DNA from: Sphagnum magellanicum
Lineage: Eukaryota; Streptophyta; Sphagnopsida; Sphagnales; Sphagnaceae
DNA: 64,000 bases
Assembly (NCBI GenBank): GCA_021904315.1
Contig: CM038907.1
Location: 26,047,223-26,111,222, forward strand
Direction of reading: 5' to 3'
In this document: in pieces, positions 1 to 9,759 of the stretch
Numbering within the stretch: position 1 is the first letter of the stretch
Layout: the number at the start of each line of letters is the position of its first letter
Position numbers and translations under genes: made by a program
Notes under the pieces: model-generated
Databases searched by the model: none
What the model was told of the DNA's origin: nothing
What the model saw: the letters and a program-made list of their open reading frames with translations, nothing else

Positions 1-144
1 GGTGCACTAGTCAACCCTAACATTGATGAAAGATTAGAATATGTTGAAGGTGACCCATTAATTGCAAATCTGAAATCATTGAATGGAGTAGAGATTGAAG
101 AATTGGGTGGGCTCACAGAGGAAGGTAATTTTGTTTTCACATAG
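1..144 (+). CDS. Possible 3' end of a gene running in from the left edge
   Basis: Frame 1 is open from the first base of the window to a TAG at 142-144, giving 47 codons. The peptide is acidic and has protein-like composition (for example DERLEYVEGDPL and NGVEIEELGGL). A GT donor-like site (G|GTAATT) occurs after codon GAA near 124, so the exon could also end there. I recognise no family. It could be the last exon of a gene to the left or chance open sequence; 47 codons without a stop in AT-rich DNA is suggestive only. Confidence 0.25.
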   Translation, partial: GALVNPNIDERLEYVEGDPLIANLKSLNGVEIEELGGLTEEGNFVFT

Positions 145-2031
145 GCATGGATGCATTCAAAAGCAAGGGCGTAACAAGAGGAAAGGAACAAGTGAGAAGA
201 TAATTCGGCTTGATGTTTATATGTACAACAATATTTCATTAGCAGTTTCTAGGATGTAGCAAAGAGTATCAGAGGTGAGTTTCTTCTTCCTTTTCCCTTC
301 TAAGCTTGCAAATCTTCCTTTCTCCTAAAATGAGTGAATCTTCATGTAGTCTGAATGAATTTAACTTGGGGTTTTTTCATTATCTTGTTGCCTCTTTCAC
401 ATGGGTTGTTGTGTTGCAATATGTCCAATGAAACATCTAATTTCTAGTTCATGCCTGAATATCTTACCCTTGGATTTGATAATGAATTCCATTGACAATC
501 AAGTAACACCTTTTTGGTATCATGATTGGAAGGGTTTTTTTTTGAGATTTTTGAATTTACTATAGGTACCTCCTTTTCTGGATTTTTCTTCTGGCTTGCA
601 AGTTTGCATTTAGCTTCCATTTCTAGGTAAGACCTAGTTTTCTTACATGGCAACATGTGTTCAAACTCTAGGATAGAAGGAAGACTACAATGTATATTGT
701 AATAGCAGAACATTGGCACTCATACGATGAGATTTTTATGTAGTAAAAATCTAAGTTCCTTGTGTTGGACTTAGTTGTCACAAAATTTTAACATTGATAA
801 TACATTTTTTGTTCTTGGGTGATACCTGAGTAGTAGTACCATTCAAGATTCTTCAAGCATATCCTTTGTAATGAAGGAAACAAGTAGGCGGATCGGTGAT
901 GCATTAGACCATTTTAGGGAGTTTTCCTTATTGTTGGAGCCTTAGTTCAAAATTTTATTTATATATCAATTCAAGTGCAAGACTTGGAGTTTTTTTTCAC
1001 TTTACCTATATACAATACATATATTTTTATATAATTTATATGGAACAATATAAATGCAATGTTGTATTGATTTACTATGAATCAATGTCAAAACAATGCT
1101 ACTAGTTGTTTCAACACTTATCAAATGCAAGATTTGATTTATATTGAATCAATTTTTGCCCATTTGATATTGTAGCATTTCATGGGATTGTATTAATGTT
1201 GTGACAATGAATACCATTGTTTTAACATTTTTAATGTATTGATTTTATGTGATATGCAACAACATTGAAAATCCACCTTTATGAAGGCCATAACAACATC
1301 AACTCAATAGCTAATCAATTTGTGTTGTCTCAACATTGACAAGATCTTATCCATTGAATGTGTGTTGAAAAAATGTAAATTATGTCAAAACAATCCAAAT
1401 GCTAACTCAATACATATTGTTATAATGCCATCAACATATTGTATCATGACCATATTAGCATTGAATCTTCAACATATTATCATCAATTTGATGACTTATT
1501 AATGTATGATGTGCCAATGTTGGTCATATTTTTTTCATTGATTTAATATTGATAAGATGTCAAATGTTTTAGTATAATATTAATGCCATTTCAAAACATG
1601 TTGTTATAATGTCACCTTAACATCATATCAATGATTGTCTCAACATCGAACGTTGAACATATTGTTAAGGTGTTGTAAAAGCACTCATACAAAGAGGGGG
1701 CAAGTTTGTGATGACGTTGTAAAACTTTGATGTCAAGTTCACAATTACAACGTATATGGTGGGTGAACACATGCTTTTAGTGCCATGTTTGCTTGGTTTT
1801 ACAAATAACTTAATTATTCAGCAAAATTATTTCCACTAGGCCACAACAATATGCTCGAGAGTATTCAAATTCATGAAAGCAATCACATTTCACTCAACTG
1901 CCATCATCACTAAAACCTCTCCATGAACTATTAATTTGACAACTTAACATATTAGGGTGAAGGAAGTTGGATCATTCAACCACCACCACACACAAATAGG
2001 AAGTTCATGGATTTAGGATTGACTTTGAAAA
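145..2031. other. AT-rich intergenic sequence, no gene seen
   Basis: No reading frame here looks coding. Between about 1021 and 1680 the sequence is unusually dense in short words built on AACATTG, CAATGTT and TCAACAT in both orientations, which suggests a decayed repeat whose unit can no longer be defined by eye. The remainder is low-complexity AT-rich DNA. Confidence 0.5.
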
Positions 2032-2270
2032 GGGCAAATAACCCTCCTATGTACACGACAAGTCCAGTTCCAATTTGACCATTCTCTTGTCTATTATCTT
2101 GGAATGAAAAAACAAATGGCTCACAAGATCATGAAGGACTCCTTTGACTTTTGAAAGGGCAAACAACCCTCCCAAGTACACAAGAAGTCCACTCCCAATT
2201 TGACAGTTCTCTTGTCTATTATCTTAAGATGGAAAAACAAATGGCTCACAAGATCCTGAAGGATTCCTTT
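2032..2270. repeat. Imperfect tandem duplication, two 125-bp copies
   Basis: Copy 1 (2032-2145) and copy 2 (2157-2270) align with a constant offset of 125 bp. Both start with GGGCAAA-AACCCTCC, contain TTCTCTTGTCTATTATCTT and end in GA-TCCTTT, with scattered substitutions. The unit is not a multiple of three, which argues against a translated repeat. The duplication lies about 1.5 kb beyond the 3' end of the LysM gene. Confidence 0.8.
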
Positions 2271-3767
2271 ACGAAGAGTTGTTTGACTGCAGTATGATCT
2301 GATCATTTTCATTGGTTTCTTGAATCAACTCATGTCAAAGATCTCAAGAGCTGGAAATTGTTTAGAGAATTAAACATGAAGTCAAATGCAAAGGGAATTG
2401 TTGAATTTCTGCTGTTGAATTTGCAAGGGAAAAAAAAACTCATCTTATAAGTAGTGTAGCCAGTTTGAACAATTGCTGGCAACCTGCAAAAAGAGGCTTC
2501 AATGATGATCAAAATCAAGATGAAAGCAAATTCAGGAAACAGCCAAGATAAATTTGCCAAATCAATCAGGAAGAAGATGTTTACCCACTATACATGGGAG
2601 CAGAACTAAGTAGAATCTCTGCATGAAGCATAGTTGCAACAAAGAAGTAAGCTTCAGAGAATGCCCCACATTACAAAAGAGAAGACATGCAACAGAACTC
2701 AATGGAAGAAGCTGGTTACAGTGGCAGATGCATAATAACTACTCAAGCAGTAGTCTCTTGAGGGACATGGATTGTTCCAAAGACATCCATAGGCAGCATC
2801 TCTGGCAGCTGCAATATGAGACATAGTTTGCCTTGTGCACTAAAAGGAAGTAGAAACTGCCTCCATTAATGAGACTATAGAAATGAAAATTTGTCCACCA
2901 CAATGCTGCAGAATGCTTACACTGACAGGATGAATCTTGATGGAAGCAAGTCTTATACAAAAATAGACAATTCTTGACATATCTATACCAGATTGATGGC
3001 AAAAATTGCAAGACATGTTTCCTAGTTAAGCTTCCATTCTGAAAAGCAACAAGAAACAGGCCTGAAAATCAGATGTGGAAAAATGAAGGTTTGAGAGCAA
3101 GATCCTGGACACTCCAGAGCAACTAACCCCATGGAGTAGATAGTACATTCATGGTGAGCTTCAGTACACAGATGCTTGTGGGTGTTTTCAGATGAACAGA
3201 TTTCGATCACTCTGCAGAATTCTCTTTGCAGCATCTGCGTTGTTGACATCTGGTGCTGTGAGACAAAGTTAGAGGGCAATGCAAGCTTGTCACAGTATAG
3301 CCCAGCCAGCAAGACTGCATTCAATGCTCTGCAAGTTTTGTGAAGTATATTTCAGCACTTGGTGTGAACTGTACAAGCTCCATCACTTCAAACAAGTCCT
3401 AGAAGTTAATGGATCAAAGCAAAACCCATTATTTTACAGTTTGCTTTCTGCAAGCTTTCAGAATAGTGCACAGAAGCTCTTTACACAAAAGTTGGGGTGG
3501 TGCTCACTCAGGACAGGAGGTTCACTTTTACAAACTAGAGCCTGATGGGATTTTCCATCAGGGACTAAAGCATAAATGTACAGCTCAACTCAACAGCTGC
3601 AACCCAAACCTGTATCACAAGCTGAAGAGGGTGGCAAACACCTACCATGACCTCCAATGGCAGACTTAACCACATATATCCCAGCAACAACAACACCATG
3701 ATGTATACTTCACAACATCCAAGAATGCAAAACTACCTTGAACACAAAAAGTGAAATTGATGGCTCT
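2271..3767. other. Unassigned sequence downstream of the LysM gene
   Basis: GC content is higher than in the flanking AT-rich DNA, and several short open frames exist on both strands (for example 3022-3324 minus, 3279-3545 plus). None shows a recognisable domain or convincing exon boundaries. The part next to 3768 should contain the 3' UTR of the minus-strand LysM gene. Confidence 0.4.
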
Positions 3768-5413
3768 TTACAGCTTGGGGATGGTGATTGTGTCTCCAAC
3801 TTCAAGGTGGTCTCCAGCATAGATGCCATTTGCTGCTCTCAAGGACTCCACAGTTACCTGTATCATAACAGTCAATCGGGACACACTTAGAGCTAGAAAG
3901 TCATTGACTATTTCAGGCTGAGACTGTTTGAAACTCTGCTCACCACATTGAAACAGAACATACTCTTGAGACATGATGAATTGACAAGGTGAACAAATAT
4001 ATTCCTTTCCACAAGGTGCCAGCAAGTGTCCTCCTAGGTTGAATATGGCTCAATACTTCATGCTGGCCCACATAGCCATGAAAGTATGAATTCTTGAAAC
4101 TAGCACAGCAGAATGATCATAAAACTTACCCCATACTTCCTCGACAAGGCCCACAAAGTGTCACCTTTCCTAACTTTGACCTCTTTGCTCTCAAAGCGCT
4201 TCTTGACTATTTGGCCCTTCTCAATGTACCGAGAACCCGTTTCCTGTGCTTTATTGTTCTCTTTGTTTGCAAGGCTTTTAATATCTTTGCCAGCATCTTT
4301 CAATCCACCTGCAACATCCCTTCCCTTATCCTCCACACTCCCAAAGAAACCTTTGCTCTTCTGCTCCACTTCCTTACCCTTGTTTTCAAGGTTGAGTTTT
4401 CCATCTCTGCTTCTTTTCTCAAAATCACTCTTTGTTCCCCAGCCCTTGCTTTCCACCTCTTGGCCCTTGTTATCTATTGCTTTCTTTGCTTCCCAGCTTT
4501 TATGTTCAACCTCCCGACCACCCCTGTCAAAAGTTCCCTTTACTTTCTCACCAATTCCTTCAACACTACCCTTGATCTCCTTGCCGAAATCTGACAGCTT
4601 TCCTGTGAGGTCTCTGGCTGCACCCTCTACACTTTGTCTAGCATCTTCAATCTTATTTCCAATACTTCCTTCTCTGCTCTCCTCCTGCATCCACAAAAAA
4701 CAGGTGATAGGGATGCAGAAGAGATTGTTAATGATACTGCTCCTATAACCGGGATTCCACAGGTATACAAGAGACCTTGAAGAACTTGTGAGAATACATG
4801 TCATGACAAGAGCAACATCAACTGCAATCTTTGTTCAAATTTCCAGCTACACCATTGCAATCCATGATGTAACTTTCTCCAGACCCATTCTTATGGTTGA
4901 CATATCTCCCTTGGTAATTCTTTGAAAGGTGATCACCAAAGCAATTGTTCATCTCAAGTTGGTACCACCCTTGCAATACTGAAGAGTGCAAGAAGAAGAG
5001 CTCAAATCTCTTCCATTTTTTAGCTCCTGTCATTGCTGTGCTAATCTACCTGTTCACAAAGAGGTGCAATTGTAGAATCTTCTTGTTGAATCTGTCAACT
5101 GTTCCTTGTGTTACTGTTAAGACTAATATAAGTGCAATAGAAATCTCATGGTTGCAAATATGCAACTAGCTTATATCATTTCTACTCAAGGACATGGCTA
5201 CGAAGTGTCATACATATATACCTTTGTCCAATTGTTCTCACTTCTGCTCTTTTGATATGATTTAAACAAGGTCCAAGCAATGCCTGCTGCAACTACTGCA
5301 CCAGCAGCCTTGACAATAATATTGTTGCCTCCATCTCCCTTGTCACCCTTCCCTCCTTTTGGTCCATCCATGTGGTCACCATTAGTAGATGGAGCTGCAG
5401 CACCTGTTGACAT
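3768..5413 (-). CDS. Membrane-anchored LysM protein with LEA-like helical repeats (3 exons)
   Basis: Three exons join in phase 0: 5413-5222, 4684-4130 and 3857-3768 (TAA), giving 278 residues. Donors are AAG|GTATAT and GGG|GTAAGT; acceptors are TGCAG|GAG and ACAG|GTA. The start is the first ATG of the open frame. Residues 1-30 are Gly/Lys/Asp-rich, 32-51 form one hydrophobic helix (probable membrane anchor), and 65-230 are highly charged with recurring KG-EVE-KG-like units resembling LEA or apolipoprotein-type amphipathic helices. The last 45 residues are one LysM domain (KGDTLWALSRKYG before the last intron, then SLRAANG and VGDTITIP). LysM domains usually bind N-acetylglucosamine polymers, but many plant single-LysM proteins have no known ligand. 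There is no kinase domain and no typical secretion signal, so this is not a CERK1-type receptor. A role at a membrane, perhaps in stress, is inference. Confidence 0.85.
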
Positions 5414-8324
5414 CCTGAAACTTCACCCAAGATGCAACAATCATGTCAACATCTTCTCTGAAAATAGGGAGACAGCAAGCATGGACCTCTCACAGAATAT
5501 CACATATGAGAGAACGAGAAACAAGATTCCAAATGAGGATTCATATCTGGCAGCAGCAGGAAGCAGTACCATGCTTGTTCAAAGGAGGGAGGAAAAAAGT
5601 TCAAAGAGACATTTCAGCATAAGAGAAAGCGTCTTCTCAACAAGTCGACAAGAAAACAAAGAACCGCATGCGCGCTATGCAAAAGAAGAACTGGGGGAGA
5701 AGCAAAGACGAAATGCGTTCTTGACCTTCTGCAACAAACCGTTCCACCAAGATGAATCTCGCTCAAATATAAACGATATAATTACACTATGACTAGACAA
5801 CGTGGACATGGAGAAAAATCAGATGGAGAAGAGAGAGAACACGGTGGCGCTCAGGACGAGCAAATACCTTTTTTTAACAACAAAGTTTCGCGAAGACCAA
5901 GAAAGCTATTGCCCCGTCGGCCTACTTCAGGAGTACACTATAACAGCGACGTTTTGGCGAGTGAGAACAAATACACAGAAGAGAAGGACGCAAATATGTA
6001 GCCATTCCGCAGGACATAACAGAAACGATGTACACCAACACCAATACGACGACAAGCGTTACTGGAGAAAGCAATTGAATGTCAAGGGAGGGGAGAGTAT
6101 TCACCTGTGTTATCGAGATGCAGCGATGATTTGTCGAAGAAAAAACACGACAAGCAGGGACAAAGGAGCAAAAAGATTAAAGCTTTACAATCGAAGCTGT
6201 CTCCCTCTCTCACAAATTGTGTTCGTGGAGTAGAAATCAACAGTATATTGACAGTTCTGTGACGGACAGTGCGACTCAATTGCGGACGAAACACATGCGA
6301 AAGTGTGTGCGATGGTGGCCCTCACGTGGATCCGCGAAGCGTCGGATTTTGGCCCGGAAACAAGAAGGCTGGAACAAGAAGGTTCGGGAGCATAAAGGAT
6401 AACAGGATAAAACCCCTTAATAGGGCTTTCGACGATTGCGCTCCAGAAGATGACGATGATGCTCTGAGCCTTGTCAGGATTGGATGTTGGAGGATTGTGT
6501 TCTCGGAGTCATCTGGAACACAATCCTGGAGAATCTTTGAGGTTTTCCTTCATCTTCGTCGTCTTCGTCTTCAAAATATCGACGGAGTCACCAATGTTGG
6601 CAATGCAGTATGACTCAGTGAAGCAAACAAGTGCAGCGATGCACCTAGTGATGCAAGCACCTTAACGTTCATCAGCCCGGTGATATAACGACTCCTTCGT
6701 CTTCGTCCATGTGTCTACGACAAAGCAATTGTTACTTGAACGGTGTCCAAATCCGTGCTCGGAGATTAGATCTGGCAGAGGCGGTATCATCAACCCATAA
6801 GCTTTGATTCTCCATTATCAAAGGCAACAACAACGCACAAATTGTTGCCACAGACGTCATTGTAAGTGGACAGTCAAGCTTCATATTCTTTGTGTGGATG
6901 TTTAAAGAATAGGTGTCATCAAGAATGAATCTATCCTGCTTGTGCAGAACAATCTATTGTATCCTAGATTGTTTTACCTTTAGCATGTGACTCCAGTCAT
7001 TCAGCTCCTTGTCTTCTTCAGATGTTTCAACACAGATCTGGAAGCCAAATCAGTACCATAAAGAATGAATCTATGATATCATGCCTGTGCATAACAATCT
7101 ATTGCATCTGAGATCATTTTAACTTAGCATGCAACTCCAGTCATTTGTCTCCTTGTCCTCTTTAGATGTTTCAACCCAGATCTGGAAAACATTGCTTCCA
7201 GATTTGGAAATGCCAATGACACTATACAATCTCTACTAATTTTTCTGGCGTTTGAAGGTAGATATCCAAAATTGTTGCTGAAGAGGAATTCTGTTGTTCC
7301 TTCATGCTACTGCAAAACCCTAGGTGTTATCTCAAACTGTTTTTCTTCAGTGTTACCCTGGCAAGGAAGGCTTGCAGCTTTCAAAAGTGTGGAGAGGCAT
7401 AGAATTTTTGATGCAATTATGCAGACTACTATAGCAGTCCAGTCATCAAACAGAAAACATCAAGTCAAGACACAGTGAAGAACAAGAAATCAGCTGCTGA
7501 TCAAAAGCAAAGGAGCATTATCAAAAGATTAAGTATTGAATATCACAAGACAATTGTGCAAGCTCAAAGGACTTCAGAAATTAACCTCTTCCAGGTTTCT
7601 GGATATTGTCATGATCATCAAAATTCAGCACACTGCCAGGAGTCTAACAAGGGTGGCACACACATGACCTGCCATACCTCTTTGCAGCGCTGAACTTTGC
7701 ATCATATGCTTGTTGCTTGCAGAGCTAGAGTCATGACATCCTGAATGCCTGGAAATGATGAACCTCCATAGTTTTTTGTTGCTCACAAGTCAATATTACT
7801 GCCACAATGAAACCTGTAATATTTCTGCACACAGAGGTCTCATATCTTTTTCATACATTTTCCCTGAATGCAGGTACCTATTACCACTACAACAAGACAA
7901 ACAAGGAGTCAAATCTCTCCCATATTTACAAAACATTCTGCAACTGCAATTGCAGAATGAGGCAATAATCAACAATGAGCTCATTTTCTGAAACAGCCAC
8001 CGTGAAAGGTGACACGCGCACATCTGTGCGTCCCCAATTTGATGCCACAATTCACCAGTCTCTGTAGCATACAATGAATTTGATCATGTCAACTCCAAAC
8101 AGACACAAATTGAAGCTGTCCTCCCTTCCCCATCCTTCACCTTTGTCCATGAATAGAAGAAACACTTCTGTAGAAAGCTAGTGCTAGATTGAGGATCTGT
8201 AAACTGAGGACATCATCATGCTCAAAACAGCTGAGAAATTGCCTGTTTCTCAGCTTCAATCATGGCAGAGTTTCAATCCTTGCAGTGCAGAGAACTTTGC
8301 TTAGCATTTACTTACTTCAGCAAC
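5414..8324. other. Upstream region of the LysM gene and unresolved sequence
   Basis: The first few hundred bases should hold the promoter and 5' UTR of the minus-strand LysM gene. From about 5800 to 6700 GC content rises and there are open frames of 143 codons (5802-6233, plus) and 114 codons (6269-6613, plus), but neither shows a known domain or good splice context. The rest, apart from the duplication at 6921-7190, has no feature I can support. Confidence 0.4.
6921..7190. repeat. Diverged tandem duplication, about 140-bp unit
   Basis: Two copies begin with AAGAATGAATCTAT at 6921 and 7061. Both continue through AACAATCTATTG, TTAGCATG, ACTCCAGTCATT and CTCCTTGTC to GATGTTTCAAC-CAGATCTGGAA (7021 and 7165). 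The offset grows from 140 to 144 bp through small indels, so the duplication is old. No coding function is apparent. Confidence 0.8.
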
Positions 8325-8801
8325 TCACGCCTTGTCCATTGGTGGCTGCAAAAATACACAGATCCGTGCTCTGTAGCAGTTATACTTATACTTCGACAAC
8401 AACAGTTTGAAGGTAGCTGAACGATGAGTGCAAATCAACGAGGTACATTTTAGCTTCAAGCGTTCGCCAAGATGCTTCTGTAGGATCTCGTCCGCACCTT
8501 CAACGTTTACCCATGTGGCAAGAAACTTGGGCAGAAACACAAAGTGTAATGTAGAATTTTCCGCAGGAGCATCAACAACATCCGCTTTGCAACAATTCCC
8601 CTAGATGCATGTGGTAAGTTTTTCTGTCCAAATCTTGATTCCCAAAATTGGTGTTTTCTGTAACACACTTTACACAGTTCTGATGTCCACAATTTCAAAC
8701 GAAGAGAGGTAAAGAATATCACTTGAGGTGACCTTGACACGGAAAGTGCGAGGATCGAGCTGCTGGCGCACTGGGAGACGCATAGACTGTTCTTCGCGCA
8801 T
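8325..8801 (-). CDS. Candidate small gene, two exons, unrecognised product
   Basis: Exon 1 (8801-8676, 42 codons) starts MREEQSMRLPVRQQLD. A 75-bp intron (8675-8601) with GTGTAA donor and CATCTAG acceptor joins in phase 0 to exon 2 (8600 to TGA at 8325-8327, 91 codons), giving 133 residues. Composition is protein-like, for example FVFLPKFLATW, GADEILQKHLGERL and KCTSLICTHRS. The frame could instead splice onward at a GTGAGT donor just before the stop, so the C-terminus is uncertain. I do not recognise the family. Upstream, at 8921-8952, are two AACCCTA elements (telobox on the gene strand) expected in a plant promoter or 5' UTR. The donor is not a strong consensus, so the model is tentative. 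Confidence 0.4.
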
Positions 8802-8899
8802 AATGATCCGATGAGAGGGGGCAGTAGACCTTGGGTGTCGTCAGAGAGTCTAGGAAAACCTGAAGCGTCAAAATCCCAATAGAGCGTACACTGCTATCA

Positions 8900-8960
8900 T
8901 CTCCCTCTCTCTCAGTAACTCTAATTCGGAAACCCTACAACTCTGAACCCTAAATCCGCG
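8900..8960 (-). promoter_or_regulatory. Telobox-type elements upstream of the 8801 start
   Basis: Two copies of the AAACCCTA/AACCCTAA type lie at about 8932-8938 and 8947-8954, reading TTAGGGTT and TAGGGTTT on the minus strand. Telo boxes are known in promoters and leaders of plant housekeeping, ribosomal and translation genes. Their position about 130-150 bp before the candidate ATG at 8801 supports a real transcription unit there. They could equally belong to the tRNA/TCAIM intergenic region. Confidence 0.4.
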
Positions 8961-9000
8961 GGCAAAATCCGCATAAAACAAGATTGTTTCAAGGACAGCT

Positions 9001-9074
9001 TGCTCCCGGGGGGGCTCGAACCCACGACCTTCGGCTCATAAGACCGATGCTCTAACCAACTGAGCTACGGGAGC
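9001..9074 (-). tRNA. tRNA-Ile(UAU)
   Basis: On the minus strand the 73 bases plus discriminator A fold as a full cloverleaf. The acceptor GCTCCCG/CGGGAGC is perfect, the D stem is GCTC/GAGC and the anticodon stem TCGGT/GCCGA. The loop CTTATGA gives anticodon TAT, which reads the isoleucine codon AUA. The T arm GTGGG-TTCGAGC-CCCCC has one U-C mismatch at the second pair. Internal promoter boxes are present (A box TAGCTCAGTTGG, B box GGTTCGAGCC). A short T run about 20 bases downstream on the minus strand can act as pol III terminator. No intron is present. The gene sits between two divergent protein genes. Confidence 0.9.
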
Positions 9075-9759
9075 TCGACGCGCTTCTCAACCTCTTCGTC
9101 TTGCTTTTACACATTTCTTCTAAGGTCAACACTCAATATAATCTAAAAAATAAGATGATGCAAACGGCCCAAGGAGGATTTGGAAAAAATTTCTGCTTCT
9201 CACGAGCGCTCTGGATTCGTCTCCATTTGCAAAATCTGCCCTGGATTGCTAGCTTGATTGATTGAGTGAGTGATTGCTTGATTGCTTGATTGATTTATTT
9301 TGTTTGGGATTTTGTCGTGATTTGAGATTGAGGATGGGGTTTTCTTCCGTTTGGTTTTCTTGTCTTCAGGAGTGGTGATACGCAGGAGGGGAAAGGCGAG
9401 GGTACAAGATGGGTTTTTTAAAAAGTTCGAGTCCCTGTACTTGTTGTTGCCGTTGATGCTGTTCTTTATCTTGAGGTGGAAATGGTTTTGTAAAGAGTGG
9501 AAGGTTATTCCCGGAGTTTACATCTCACAAAAAGCGGTGCGGATTGTTTTGTTTTTGTCGCTTTGTTTTGGAAGGAGAGAGAAGAAAGAGTAGATCTCGA
9601 AAGAGACGAAGAAAGAGTAGATCTTGAGTGCAAAACCTGTCGAGTAGAGTTTTTCTTCTTGTGTTGTGGGAGATAGATGGTTTCGTGAAAGGATTGTTGA
9701 ATTTCTCGTGTTTGATGAGTCGCGTTTATCAGTGCAGAAAGGGTACGGATGGTTCATAG

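Noticed and set aside
4094-4748. Plus-strand open frames of 166 and 211 codons
   Set aside because: They lie antisense to exon 2 of the LysM gene, whose minus-strand frame has clear splice borders and domains; the plus frames are its shadow.
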